From positions 186,001 to 250,000 of the forward strand of contig CAWIIF010000015.1 of assembly GCA_963836015.1 (NCBI GenBank): a stretch of 64,000 bases of DNA. The letters run 5' to 3'. The notes under the pieces were generated by a model, which did not search any database, was not told the DNA's origin, and saw only the letters and a program-made list of their open reading frames with translations. Below, one piece after another: positions 7,983 through 17,440 of the stretch (positions within the stretch are counted from its first letter, which is position 1; each line of letters starts with the position of its first letter). The translations under genes and the position numbers were made by a program. Origin of the DNA: CAWCDJ01 sp963836015 (GTDB lineage Bacteria > Acidobacteriota > Terriglobia > Bryobacterales > Bryobacteraceae).

Positions 7983-9175
7983 GGCGCCTTTCGCTGACCG
8001 CCTGGATTTTCATCGGAATGGCCGCGGGCGTGGCGCTGGGAGTGTTCGCGCCGGGCTATGCGAAACAGCTCGGCCCGGTGGGCAGCGTGTTCCTGCGGCT
8101 CATCCGGTCGATCATCGCGCCCCTGATCTTCGCGACGCTGGTCTCGGGAGTGGCGGGCGGCGGCGATATGAAACAGATGGGCCGCATCGGCGCCAAGGCC
8201 ATCCTGTATTTCGAAATCGTCACGACCGTCGCGCTGTTCCTGGGGCTGGCGGCGGTGAACCTGGTGCAGCCGGGGTTGGGCGTGCCGATCCAGCGGACCT
8301 CGGCCGAGGCGGCGGTAGCGACCGCGCCGGCCACATTCGCATCCGTGCTGGAGCACATCTTTCCGGCCAGCCTGATCGACGCCATGGCGCGCAACGACGT
8401 GCTGCAGGTGGTGGTCTTCGCGTTTCTGTTCGGCGCCGCCTGCGCGGCGATCGGCGCCAAGGCGCAACCGGTGGTCTCGTTCTGCAACTCGCTCGCGGAA
8501 GTGATGTTCCGCTACACGAACTACGTAATGTACCTGGCGCCATTCGGCGTGGGGGCGGCCATCGGGGTCACGGTCGGGAGCAAGGGGCTCGGGGTATTGT
8601 TCGGCCTCGGCAAACTGGTGCTGACGATGTACGTCTCGCTGGCGATCTTCGTCGTGTTGGTGCTGGGCACCGTCGTGATTCTGTTCCGCATCCCGGTGGG
8701 CCAGTTCTACCGGGCGGTGCGCCAGCCGTTCCTGATCGCGTTTTCGACCGCCTCGAGCGAAGCCGCCCTGCCGCTGGCGCTCGAAAACATGGAAGCCCTC
8801 GGCGTGCCCAAGCACATCGTGGGCTTCGTGATTCCGACCGGCTACAGCTTCAACCTGGATGGCAGCACGCTATATCTCTCGCTGGCATCGGTATTCGTGG
8901 CCCAAGCCGCCGGCGTCCACCTTTCGTTTGGCGAACAACTGCTCATGATGTTGACCCTCATGCTCACCAGCAAGGGCGTGGCCGGGGTACCCCGCGCCGC
9001 GCTGGTGATCCTGGCGGGGACGCTCGCGACCTTCCATCTCCCCATGGAAGGGGCAGCCGTGCTGCTCGGCGTGGATGCGATCCTGGACATGGGCCGGACG
9101 TCGATCAATGTGCTCGGCAACTGCCTGGCGAGCGCGGTGGTGGCGCGCTGGGAAGGGTACAAGCTCGGAACGTAA
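7979..9175 (+). CDS. Dicarboxylate/amino-acid:cation symporter (DAACS family)
   Basis: A 398-residue inner-membrane elevator-type transporter of the GltP/DctA family. It has the HP1 motif SSEAALPLALENM, the TM7 motif GYSFNLDGSTLYL (NMDGT equivalent), HP2 GVAGVPRAALV and the TM8 motif DMGRTSINVLGNC. The TM8 arginine that binds the acidic side chain of aspartate or glutamate is present, favouring those amino acids over C4-dicarboxylates. The final position is Asn (NVLGN) where the sodium-coupled archaeal GltPh has Asp, which suggests a different, perhaps proton, coupling. The start ATG overlaps the nadK stop by four bases. The substrate is inferred. Confidence 0.88.
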   Translation: MRRLSLTAWIFIGMAAGVALGVFAPGYAKQLGPVGSVFLRLIRSIIAPLIFATLVSGVAGGGDMKQMGRIGAKAILYFEIVTTVALFLGLAAVNLVQPGLGVPIQRTSAEAAVATAPATFASVLEHIFPASLIDAMARNDVLQVVVFAFLFGAACAAIGAKAQPVVSFCNSLAEVMFRYTNYVMYLAPFGVGAAIGVTVGSKGLGVLFGLGKLVLTMYVSLAIFVVLVLGTVVILFRIPVGQFYRAVRQPFLIAFSTASSEAALPLALENMEALGVPKHIVGFVIPTGYSFNLDGSTLYLSLASVFVAQAAGVHLSFGEQLLMMLTLMLTSKGVAGVPRAALVILAGTLATFHLPMEGAAVLLGVDAILDMGRTSINVLGNCLASAVVARWEGYKLGT

Positions 9176-9179
9176 CCGA

Positions 9180-10709
9180 TTACCGCTTTTTGGTCAGCCC
9201 CAGGGCCACGCGGCTGTGATGGCGGCCGTAACCGAAGTAGATGCCGAGGCCGATGATCAGCCAGATGATCAGCCGGAGCCAGGTGTCGAGGGGCAGGCTG
9301 GCCATCAGCAGCAGGGAAATCAGAATCCCCAGAATCGGCACCACCGGCACGAAGGGCGTCTTAAACGGCCGGGGCAGATCCGGCTGTTTGCGGCGCAGGA
9401 TCCAGACTCCGGCGCACACAATCACGAAGGCCAGCAAGGTCCCAATGCTCACCAATTCGCCCAGCATGCCGATGGGGATCAGGGCGGCGAAGAACGCCAC
9501 GAAGATGCCTACGGTGATGGACGAGATATAGGGCGTCCGGAACTTATGGTGGATGCGGCCGGCCCACGCCGGCAGCAGTCCGTCGCGCGACATGGAAAAG
9601 AAAACGCGGGATTGGCCCAGTAGCATCACCAGCATGACGGTGCTCAGGCCGAATATGGTACCGATCAACACCAGATATTCACCCCACACGATGCCGGTCG
9701 CCTCCATGCCCACAGCCACAGGCGCGGCCACGTTGAGCTGCGGGTACTTCACGACACCGGTCAGCAGGCCGGCAGTGACGATGTAAAGCACCGTGCAGAT
9801 GGCGAGCGATCCGAGAATCCCCATGGGCATGTCCTTCTGCGGGTTCTTGGCCTCCTGGGCGGCTGTCGAGACGGCATCGAACCCGATGTACGCGAAGAAG
9901 ATCACTGCCGCACCGCGTCCGACGCCCGACCATCCGTACTTGCCGAATTGGCCGGTGTTTGGCGGAACGAACGGTTTCCAGTTCGCCAGTGCCTGTCCCC
10001 AATGGCCCAGTACGTAAACCGCGGCGACCGCGATAAATACCAGCACGGTGCCCACTTTGATGAAGACGATAACCGTGTTGATAGTGGCCGATTCCTGAAT
10101 GCCGATCACCAGCACAGTGGTCACCAGGCAGATCGCCAGAAATGCCACGATATTGAAGAACGCGGTGGCATGCGGGAGGACGGTCATGTCCACGCCCGCC
10201 GGAATCGTGCCTGCCGCGCGCCACAGGCCGTTGTAAAACACCAGGTGCGTGCCGGGAGTATCGATGAGCTGCGGCGGCAGCGAAATCCCCAGGCGCTGGA
10301 AGAGTTGAACGACATTGGCGCTCCAGCCCGAAGCCACCGTGGCGGCACCAAAAGCGTACTCCAGGATCAGGTCCCAGCCAATGATCCACGCGAAGATTTC
10401 ACCCAACGTGGCATAGCCGTACGTGTACGCCGATCCGGCGATCGGAATCAGCGACGCGAACTCCGCGTAGCACAAGCCGGCAAACACGCAGCCGATTCCC
10501 GAAAGGATAAACGAGAGGACGATTGCCGGACCGGCATACTGTGCCGCGGCCGACCCGGTGAGCACGAAAATCCCCGCCCCGATGATCGCTCCAATACCGA
10601 GCGCCACCAGATTGGTGACGCCCAGCACGCGCTTCAATGAGTCTTCGCCCTCCTGCCCTGCTTCATTCAGGATCAGGTTGAGGGGCTTGCGGATCAGGAT
10701 GCTGGCCAT
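9180..10709 (-). CDS. APC-superfamily amino-acid permease (cationic amino-acid transporter group)
   Basis: A 509-residue protein with about 12-14 membrane segments. The start region reads SLKRVLGVTNLVALGIGAII then GAGIFVLTG, the substrate-binding unwound helix of APC transporters. ENG-type motifs of the YfnA/CAT group include YAEFASLIPIAGSAYTYGYA and FFAYIGFDAVSTAAQEAKNP. The long loop near residues 150-170 and the C-terminal pair of extra helices match the CAT-like subfamily. It likely imports an amino acid by proton symport; the substrate is not readable. On the minus strand TGCTATACT lies 22 bases before the ATG as a plausible extended -10. It converges with the DAACS symporter gene, four bases apart. 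Confidence 0.88.
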   Translation of the reverse strand: MASILIRKPLNLILNEAGQEGEDSLKRVLGVTNLVALGIGAIIGAGIFVLTGSAAAQYAGPAIVLSFILSGIGCVFAGLCYAEFASLIPIAGSAYTYGYATLGEIFAWIIGWDLILEYAFGAATVASGWSANVVQLFQRLGISLPPQLIDTPGTHLVFYNGLWRAAGTIPAGVDMTVLPHATAFFNIVAFLAICLVTTVLVIGIQESATINTVIVFIKVGTVLVFIAVAAVYVLGHWGQALANWKPFVPPNTGQFGKYGWSGVGRGAAVIFFAYIGFDAVSTAAQEAKNPQKDMPMGILGSLAICTVLYIVTAGLLTGVVKYPQLNVAAPVAVGMEATGIVWGEYLVLIGTIFGLSTVMLVMLLGQSRVFFSMSRDGLLPAWAGRIHHKFRTPYISSITVGIFVAFFAALIPIGMLGELVSIGTLLAFVIVCAGVWILRRKQPDLPRPFKTPFVPVVPILGILISLLLMASLPLDTWLRLIIWLIIGLGIYFGYGRHHSRVALGLTKKR

Positions 10710-10821
10710 AGATCAGGGTAACCGTGGTGAAGTATAGCACCCTCCCCAGTCACTCCACACCGAAACGCCCTTACTGCACGCCACCGGTCGCGCGCTACAT
10801 TGAGAAGAAGAGGAGTCTGCC

Positions 10822-12879
10822 TTGTTGAGATTGACGTTCGTTGCCGCACTTTCGGTTTCCGCATTGTTGAGTCAGACCGCGCCCGTCTCGAAAGAGAGCG
10901 CTTCGTCATCAGCGAAATCCACGGACGCGAGTCCGTTGCGTTTTGACGTGAACCTGGTGGACCGTTCGGTCGATCCGTGCCAGAACTTCTACCAGTTCGC
11001 CTGCGGCAACTGGATCAAGAGCAACCCGATCCCCGCCGATCAGTCGCGGTGGGGACGTTTCACCCAACTGGAGGAGCGCAACCGCGAGATCCTCCACCAG
11101 ATTCTGGAGGAAGCGTCGCGCCCCGATCCGAAGCGCGACCCGATCACGCAGAAGATCGGCGATTACTTTGCCGCCTGCATGGACGTGAAGGGAATCGATG
11201 CCGCGGGCCTCAAGCCGCTCGAGGCGGAGCTCCAGCGAATCCGGGACCTGAAGGACAAAGCGGAGCTGGCGGCCGAGATCGCGCGGCTGCACGACCGCGG
11301 GGTATCGGCGCTTTTCGATTTCAGCTCGGGGCAGGATTTCAAAAACTCGAAGGCGGTCATCGCCCAACTGGACCAGGGAGGACTGGGGCTGCCCGACCGC
11401 GACTACTATCTGAAGACCGACCCCAAATCCGCGGAGATCCGGGACAAGTACCTGGCGCACGTGCAGCGTATGTTCGAACTGGCCGGTTATCCGGCGGACC
11501 AGGCCAAAGCCGCGGCGGCTACGGTGATGCAGGTGGAGACGGCCCTGGCCGAAGCGTCCCTCGACCTGGTTTCGCAGCGCGACCCGGAGAAGGTCTATCA
11601 CAAGATGACCCGCCAGGAGCTGGAAGCCCTGGGATCCGGCTTCCAATGGAATGACTACTTCCGCGATACGGGCGCGCCCGCGTTTCAGAGCATGAACGTC
11701 TCGTGGCCGGACTTCATCAAGGGCATGGACGAAGAGGTGCAGAAGACTCCTCTGGACGATTGGAAGACTTATCTCACCTGGCACCTGCTGCATTCCGAGG
11801 CGCGTATCCTGCCGACGCCGTTCGCGGAGGAGAACTTCAATTTCTACGGCAAGACGCTGACCGGCGCCACCCAGATGCGGCCGCGCTGGAAGCGCTGCGT
11901 GGATTTCACCGACAGCCAGCTGGGCGAAGCGCTCGGGCAGAAATATGTGGAGCGGACGTTCGGGGCGGAAGGCAAGGCGCGCACGCTTGAGATGGTGAAC
12001 GCGCTCGAAAAGGCGCTGGGAGAGGATATCCAGGACCTTTCCTGGATGTCGCCCGCCACCAAGCAGCAGGCCCTGGTCAAGCTGCACGCCATCACCAACA
12101 AAATCGGCTATCCCGATAAATGGCGCGACTATTCGAGCGTGGTGATCAAGCGCGACGACGCCCTGGGAAACGACGACCGCGCCGCCGCCTTCGAAGTGCA
12201 CCGCGAGCTCCAGAAGATCGGCAAGCCGGTGGACCGCAACGAGTGGGAGATGACTCCTCCGACGGTCAACGCCTATTACGACCCGCTGATGAACAACATC
12301 AACTTTCCGGCAGGGATCCTGCAGCCGCCCTTCTTCGACAAGTTGATGGACGACGCGGTGAACTTCGGCGGGATCGGCATGGTGATCGGGCACGAGCTGA
12401 CGCACGGCTTCGACGACGAGGGGCGGCAGTTCGACGCCCAGGGCAACCTGCACGACTGGTGGACGCCCGAAGACGCCAAGCGCTTCGAGGAGCGTGTGGC
12501 CTGCATCGACAAGGAGTACTCCGGGTTCACCGTGGCCCCCGGTGTACACGTCAACGGCAAGCTGACCTTGGGTGAGAATACGGCCGACAACGGCGGAGTC
12601 CGCGTTTCGCTCAAGGCCTTGCACAACACCGAGGGCGGCAAGCCGCAGCCGGACATCAACGGCTTTACCCCGGACCAGCGCTTCTTCCTTTCCTTTGGAC
12701 AGATCTGGTGCGCCAACGAGCGGCCGGAAGCGTTACGGCTGCAGGTGCAGACCAATCCGCACTCGCCATCGGAGTTTCGCGTGAACGGAGTGGTGCAGAA
12801 TATGCCGGAGTTCCAGAAGGCGTTTTCGTGCAAAGCGGGGTCTCCGATGGTGAGCGCGGACGCCTGCCACGTCTGGTAA
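10822..12879 (+). CDS. Secreted M13 (neprilysin-like) zinc endopeptidase
   Basis: A 685-residue exported metallopeptidase of the PepO/neprilysin family. A signal peptide (MLRLTFVAALSVSALLSQ) precedes the PCQNFYQFACGNWIKSNPIP N-terminal motif. The NAYYDPLMNNINFPAGIL substrate-binding motif and zinc site HELTH (about residues 523-527) follow. The third ligand glutamate is in ENTADNGGV (about residue 585), and the family C-terminus ends CHVW. The start is TTG at 10822, chosen because AGGAG lies six bases upstream. Full length indicates an intact enzyme cleaving peptides in the periplasm or outside. No operon partner is evident. Confidence 0.94.
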   Translation: MLRLTFVAALSVSALLSQTAPVSKESASSSAKSTDASPLRFDVNLVDRSVDPCQNFYQFACGNWIKSNPIPADQSRWGRFTQLEERNREILHQILEEASRPDPKRDPITQKIGDYFAACMDVKGIDAAGLKPLEAELQRIRDLKDKAELAAEIARLHDRGVSALFDFSSGQDFKNSKAVIAQLDQGGLGLPDRDYYLKTDPKSAEIRDKYLAHVQRMFELAGYPADQAKAAAATVMQVETALAEASLDLVSQRDPEKVYHKMTRQELEALGSGFQWNDYFRDTGAPAFQSMNVSWPDFIKGMDEEVQKTPLDDWKTYLTWHLLHSEARILPTPFAEENFNFYGKTLTGATQMRPRWKRCVDFTDSQLGEALGQKYVERTFGAEGKARTLEMVNALEKALGEDIQDLSWMSPATKQQALVKLHAITNKIGYPDKWRDYSSVVIKRDDALGNDDRAAAFEVHRELQKIGKPVDRNEWEMTPPTVNAYYDPLMNNINFPAGILQPPFFDKLMDDAVNFGGIGMVIGHELTHGFDDEGRQFDAQGNLHDWWTPEDAKRFEERVACIDKEYSGFTVAPGVHVNGKLTLGENTADNGGVRVSLKALHNTEGGKPQPDINGFTPDQRFFLSFGQIWCANERPEALRLQVQTNPHSPSEFRVNGVVQNMPEFQKAFSCKAGSPMVSADACHVW

Positions 12880-12924
12880 ACGGTGACGGCGGAAATCCTC
12901 CCGGCGGTTTTGAGCAGCACTACC

Positions 12925-14412
12925 TCACTTAAAGCTCATGCGTGCCATGTTGGCTTGATTCCCGGCAACCGAGAGGACCACCGCCACATCGCCGCGGCCC
13001 GCCAGCGAGGCGGGCAATTGCACATTCACCTGGTCGAAGCCGACGTAGAAACCTTGCGGGCCGGCATAGGTCACTGGAATATTCACTCCGCCGATCGAAA
13101 CACTGACCTGACTCTGCGGCGCTCGTCGAAGGCCGGTAGCGTAGAACACCAGGTACACCTGGTCCTTGGAGACGTCCACGGGCGCCGGCACGACGTTGTT
13201 GCCGGCGTCGACCGAGTAGAGATTCTCGGATACCTGGCCCGCGTCGGTCACGCGGAGAATGCTGCCCGCAACCAGACCCGCGGTGTTCAAGGTGAAAACG
13301 GCCGGCTGCACATTAGCGACCGTCACGGATCCGGTGGTGACCGTGCCGTCGCCGGCTTTCACTGTCACGGTGGCAGCGCCCAGGGCGAGCGAGGGGGGAG
13401 CGGCGTAGTTCACCTGGCTGGGCGAGACGTAGAAAAGCTGTGCCGCGGCGGAGACGCCGTTGGAATCGGTGATGGTCACGCTGGTTCCCCCCAGGCTGCT
13501 GGAGAGCGTGCTGGAGGCGGACGCCGTTTGTGTTGCGAGCCCCGCGCCATAGGCATCGACGATGGAATCGGGAGCGATCACGGGCTCAGTACGGCCGGGA
13601 GCTACGCTGGTCACGGTCGTGCCGGGGCCGGCCTGCTGCTGGGCGATTTTGGCAGCCATGGCGTCGATCGGCCGGGTCAGCAGGGTCAGCGGCTCGGATG
13701 CGTTGGGGTTGGCGGTGAGGAAATGGGAGAGCGTCAGCTCGTAGAGGGAAAGCGCGCCGGCAAAGTCGCCCTGGGCGGCCAGCAGATCGGCTTTCTCCTT
13801 GGACGCTTCCAGGATCGACGGCTGGTGGGCGATGAGCGTGTCGAGCGCCGACGCAGTGCCCTGGGTGTCGCCCTTCAGCCGGGCATAGGCCGCGAGAGCG
13901 AGATACTTGGAGGCTTCGTCTTCAGCGGAGAGGGAAGCCGGTTCCGTTTGCAGAGTCACTCCGGCGCCGGTGCTGGCGACGCTTCCGCTCCAGGCGCCGG
14001 CGGCAGCCGTCGAAGTGGTGTCGAGTGTGGCGGAAAGGTTGTACACGCCCGGCGCAATCGCAAGGGTATCGGCCGGCGCGACCAGCCAGACCGCCTCCGC
14101 CGTGCCGATGCCGCTCAGGGCAACAGTGGCTGACGCCGGAGTGACGAGCTGTGCCGGCCAAGTCTGCGAAGCACCTTTCTGATCGGTGACGGTGAGGTGC
14201 AGGGCTTGGGTCCACGTGCCGCTCTTGAGGGCGACGCTCAGCGGCTGGCCATCGGCCGAGATGACTACAGCCCGAATCAGCAGCGGCCAGCCGCCGGCCA
14301 CCGCGGCATCGCTTTGCGCGTTGACGTCCAACACCAATTCCGGCGCCGGTGCCGTTTGCGCCCCCAGCCACGACGCGGAAAAGAGAATCCACAGAGCCCC
14401 CAGGCGCTTCAT
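12925..14412 (-). CDS. Secreted protein with Solibacter-type C-terminal domain (TIGR03437)
   Basis: A 495-residue exported protein of unknown function. A signal peptide (MKRLGALWILFSASWLGAQ) is followed by a beta-rich region and a helical, TPR-like stretch (KYLALAAYARLKGDTQGTAS ... LLAAQGDFAGALSLYEL). From about residue 260 comes the roughly 230-residue domain ending FDQVNVQLPASLAGRGDVAV ... VAGNQANMARMSFK. That ending is characteristic of TIGR03437, a domain widespread in Solibacter secreted proteins. The start is chosen from AAGGAGA eight bases upstream; the longer frame into the upstream gene lacks a signal peptide. The Shine-Dalgarno lies inside the end of the protease gene, only four bases before this start, so the two are coupled. 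Confidence 0.85.
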   Translation of the reverse strand: MKRLGALWILFSASWLGAQTAPAPELVLDVNAQSDAAVAGGWPLLIRAVVISADGQPLSVALKSGTWTQALHLTVTDQKGASQTWPAQLVTPASATVALSGIGTAEAVWLVAPADTLAIAPGVYNLSATLDTTSTAAAGAWSGSVASTGAGVTLQTEPASLSAEDEASKYLALAAYARLKGDTQGTASALDTLIAHQPSILEASKEKADLLAAQGDFAGALSLYELTLSHFLTANPNASEPLTLLTRPIDAMAAKIAQQQAGPGTTVTSVAPGRTEPVIAPDSIVDAYGAGLATQTASASSTLSSSLGGTSVTITDSNGVSAAAQLFYVSPSQVNYAAPPSLALGAATVTVKAGDGTVTTGSVTVANVQPAVFTLNTAGLVAGSILRVTDAGQVSENLYSVDAGNNVVPAPVDVSKDQVYLVFYATGLRRAPQSQVSVSIGGVNIPVTYAGPQGFYVGFDQVNVQLPASLAGRGDVAVVLSVAGNQANMARMSFK

Positions 14413-14416
14413 CGGG

Positions 14417-16510
14417 CTATCTCCTTGGCGCCGCGACGCCGTCATTAACCAGGATCTGGCCGAGGCAATTGCCACGTCCGGAGGCCGCGTCGCCATAGCG
14501 CGGTTGCGGCTGCCAGTCAGCGCCGTTGATGCCGGTGCCGGCGCCGGACGTGCAAATGGCGAAACCGGCGTACTCTCCGGGGGTATAGTAGAGCACGCTG
14601 GGGCTCGATCTCGAAGCATGGCCGGTAGCATCGTCGTAGCGCATCACGCAGGTGTCATCGCCGGTATGCGGGTCGTTCGGTACTCCGACGACTACCTTGA
14701 CGGGCGTTCCCACCGGGAACATGTAGGACGCTGACGTATTTTGCTCGGTAAGGACCTGAATCGACCCGCCGCTTCCATTGTTGGTGGCGGAAGACAACAT
14801 CCGTCCGTCGGATTGACGCGTGATCCAGGTGTAGCTGTATGGCGCATCGCCGTGGTGGAACACATTGCAGGCATGCAAGAGTTCGTGGGCCAGGCTCGAC
14901 TGGTTGTAGTTGATATCGGGGTTGACGCTCGGCAGAATCCTCGGCGCGACCACCACGCTGACCATGCCGGGTGTACCGGGGCCGCCGATCGCTTCCGCGT
15001 AGCCCGAGTTGGCGGCAATCGCCTTAACGATCACCCCATGCTCGTCGACGTTGTGCGCGCCCTCGTTGTGATTGCGGTTGATGACGCGGTCGGCCGCGAG
15101 TTCACCCTGCCGCAGCTGGTAGTGGACCTGCAATCCGCTGAGGTTTTGGAAGAGGCGGATGCCTCCCATGTAGAACGCGCCGGCGGTGTTGAGAACGAAG
15201 TAGTCCTTCTTTTTTGGGTTGCCTTCGACGTGTTGGCCGTCGATGATGAACCCGCGGTATTCCTCGTAGAGGGTCAGACCATCGCCGGGATGGCCGTCGC
15301 CGACGGGATCGGTTTCGTTGTCATTCGCGTCGGCAAGACCGGCGACGCCGTTATTCTGTTTCCAGACGTCGGCGATCAGGCTCTGCTCGCCTCGCAACGG
15401 CAGGCGGACGTCCTGCTGGGCGGTATCGCCATCCAAGTGTCCGACGAGGGTACTGCCGTCGGGAAGATAGGCCGTCACCTTGATGGTGCCGAACGCTCCC
15501 CAGTCGTACGGCGTGACGGTTACGGTAGTATCCGTGTATTGTCCCGGCTTGGTCTGTCCCTTCTGGGCATTCGCATCCGTCAGGATCAGCCCGTCGCCTT
15601 CCAGCTTGAGGTCGAAATCCTGGTTTGGGTTCGCCACCGGAGCATTCATGGCGTAGCCGGGCTCTTTGGAGGATTTCGTCAACTCCCAGATGAAATAGGC
15701 GGCCACCACATTCGTGGGTCCACCACCTGTGGCCTGGAGTTTCGCGGTCACACCGACGCCCTGGCCGGAGCCACCGCCCGCGCCCGCAGTTGGCCTCCAG
15801 TTCTGCAGCGCCGATGTTTTCTGAATCACCAGTTCCGGAGGCGTATTCAGGCCGGGTTCAATGTCCCAGGTGACGGTCACGTTGATCACTGCGGGCGAAC
15901 CTCCGAAGGCCGCCGACGAGGGCTGAATCGGCGAGTTCATTTGCACTGTTACCGTGCCCTTAAGGCTGAACCCGGTCGCCGGGAGATTCTGGATCAGGCT
16001 GCCGGTACCCAACACGGGAGACCAGGTCCCCGGTCCGGAGCCTCCCAGATCTCCGGGCGCGCAATCGATGGAGACTTTGCTGGTGGCGCCCTGGACGTTG
16101 TAACCCGCCGGGTAAAAGAGGTATTGATTGTCGCCCTGCAGGCGCATGGTGAAAGGACTGTTGGCGGGAATGGGGCCTTGGTAAGTCTGGGTCGAGGTTT
16201 GGGTGCAGCCGCTGAAAGTGGCCGCGTCGCTGGCGTTGATATTCGTGGTGCCCACGTACCCGCCCTGCCACCCTTGAATGTTCGCGTTGTAGGTGTCGAG
16301 CGTGAAGTTGACTTTTGAGGTAAGTCCGTATTGCCAGATATCCGAAAAAATGCCGCCCTTACTCGTCCCGGAGCCGGTTCCGCTGATAGTCACGGTGCCG
16401 CTCCAGTTCTTGACGCCCAGAAATTCGTCAACCCTTCCGGCGGCGAAACCAGGCGTCACCGCCAAAAGCCCCGGGAGCAAGCACCAAGTGATTACCGGAT
16501 ACGTTCTCAT
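14417..16510 (-). CDS. Secreted metzincin-like zinc protease (putative)
   Basis: A 697-residue exported protein. It has a signal peptide (MRTYPVITWCLLPGLLAVTPG) and a large beta-rich, Gly/Thr-rich region to about residue 400. A calcium-site-like DANDNETDPVGDGHPGDG segment follows, then a C-terminal part with HELLHACNVFHH (about residues 538-549). That reads HExxHxxNxxH: the metzincin zinc site with Asn in place of the usual Gly. A Met further on (CVMRYDD) could supply the Met-turn. The enzyme family cannot be named. The start is chosen for GGGAGGG just upstream; a Met 16 codons earlier lacks a signal peptide. The gene is coupled to the TIGR03437 protein gene downstream. Confidence 0.65.
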   Translation of the reverse strand: MRTYPVITWCLLPGLLAVTPGFAAGRVDEFLGVKNWSGTVTISGTGSGTSKGGIFSDIWQYGLTSKVNFTLDTYNANIQGWQGGYVGTTNINASDAATFSGCTQTSTQTYQGPIPANSPFTMRLQGDNQYLFYPAGYNVQGATSKVSIDCAPGDLGGSGPGTWSPVLGTGSLIQNLPATGFSLKGTVTVQMNSPIQPSSAAFGGSPAVINVTVTWDIEPGLNTPPELVIQKTSALQNWRPTAGAGGGSGQGVGVTAKLQATGGGPTNVVAAYFIWELTKSSKEPGYAMNAPVANPNQDFDLKLEGDGLILTDANAQKGQTKPGQYTDTTVTVTPYDWGAFGTIKVTAYLPDGSTLVGHLDGDTAQQDVRLPLRGEQSLIADVWKQNNGVAGLADANDNETDPVGDGHPGDGLTLYEEYRGFIIDGQHVEGNPKKKDYFVLNTAGAFYMGGIRLFQNLSGLQVHYQLRQGELAADRVINRNHNEGAHNVDEHGVIVKAIAANSGYAEAIGGPGTPGMVSVVVAPRILPSVNPDINYNQSSLAHELLHACNVFHHGDAPYSYTWITRQSDGRMLSSATNNGSGGSIQVLTEQNTSASYMFPVGTPVKVVVGVPNDPHTGDDTCVMRYDDATGHASRSSPSVLYYTPGEYAGFAICTSGAGTGINGADWQPQPRYGDAASGRGNCLGQILVNDGVAAPRR

Positions 16511-16616
16511 CGACCCTCCCTCGATGCTGTAAACGCGTAACGGACCTGGAAACTCCATCGGGAGGGAGTACTCGAAATGTACGCTATCTTACGGATTCCT
16601 GACTTTCAGCGAGCGC

Positions 16617-16703
16617 TACCGGGGGTGCCGGAGGAGGGACCGTTGCCCTCCATGCCCTCATAGCCGTCAATCACCGTGGCGCCGAAGTGCGGTTCAAGGC
16701 TAC
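16617..16703 (-). pseudogene. DUF362 gene remnant, near-copy of part of the intact gene at 19092-20138
   Basis: About 85 bases match positions 19352-19436 with roughly six substitutions and two single-base indels. In the minus frame they read PHFGATVIDGYEGMEGNGPS, against PHFGAAVIDGYEGMEGNGPS in the intact protein. No start, stop or remaining domain is present. The copy is in the same orientation as the intact gene, so the 2.7 kb between them is bounded by short direct repeats. Confidence 0.8.
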
Positions 16704-16720
16704 AGTACGCTTGAGGAAGG

Positions 16721-17440
16721 ATGTGGCTGGTGAACGTCCACAAACTCCAGCGCAACATGTACGAACTGCGTGATCGCTCCATAGCCCAACGGATGACGCT
16801 GGCGGGGTTTGCCGCCGTTTGGGCTGCGTTGGTCTGGTGGCTGCTGTTCGGCGGCGGACTCAGAACTGTCGGCGGGTGGCTTGGATGGATGTGGAGACCG
16901 GGTGACATGGTCCGACGCGGATGCCTCGCTATCGCACTATCCATTTACTACGTTCGGATTTTGTTCACGGAGTTTGTTTTCCTGAAGCGGGGCGTGAGTT
17001 GGAGCGAGGTTTTCACAATCATTCCCTGGATGTTCTGTATTTACTTGCTCTTGGCCGCGACCGGCGGCCAAAACGCCAGTAGGTTTGGTGTGTCAGGCGG
17101 CATCGGCATCGTCCTGTTTGCGGCGGGGTCGTGGATGAACTCGCACGCGGAATACGCGCGGCACGTCTGGAAGGGACGCCCCGAGAATCGGGAGCGGCTC
17201 TACATGGGAGGACTCTTCCGTTACTCAAGACACCCGAATTACCTCGGCGATCTCATCTCCTTCTCCGGGCTGTGCTTGATTTCGGGGGTATGGGTAACGG
17301 CGGCGATTCCGATAACGATGCTGGCGGGTTTCCTGTTCGTGAACGTACCCATGCTCGATTCTCATCTGCACGAGAAATACGGCAAGGAATTTGATGAATA
17401 CGCCAGCCGGACATGCAAACTGATTCCGTTCGTATATTGA
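16721..17440 (+). CDS. Integral membrane methyltransferase/reductase-like protein (ICMT/DUF1295 fold)
   Basis: A 239-residue protein with about six membrane segments. The C-terminal motif GLFRYSRHPNYLGDLISFSG followed by LHEKYGKEFDEYA is shared by isoprenylcysteine carboxyl methyltransferases, NnrU-like and DUF1295/steroid 5-alpha-reductase-like proteins. In that fold the RHPNY motif binds the cofactor (SAM or NADPH). The substrate is unknown. The start is uncertain: GAGGAAGG abuts the ATG at 16721, and a later Met at 16757 is possible. It lies between the DUF362 remnant and a serine hydrolase, inside the segment bounded by DUF362 direct repeats. Confidence 0.7.
   Translation: MWLVNVHKLQRNMYELRDRSIAQRMTLAGFAAVWAALVWWLLFGGGLRTVGGWLGWMWRPGDMVRRGCLAIALSIYYVRILFTEFVFLKRGVSWSEVFTIIPWMFCIYLLLAATGGQNASRFGVSGGIGIVLFAAGSWMNSHAEYARHVWKGRPENRERLYMGGLFRYSRHPNYLGDLISFSGLCLISGVWVTAAIPITMLAGFLFVNVPMLDSHLHEKYGKEFDEYASRTCKLIPFVY

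Noticed and set aside
14597..14631. Start of the TIGR03437 protein at 14631
   Set aside because: The extension lacks a signal peptide and overlaps the protease gene; ATG 14412 has both a signal peptide and AAGGAGA.
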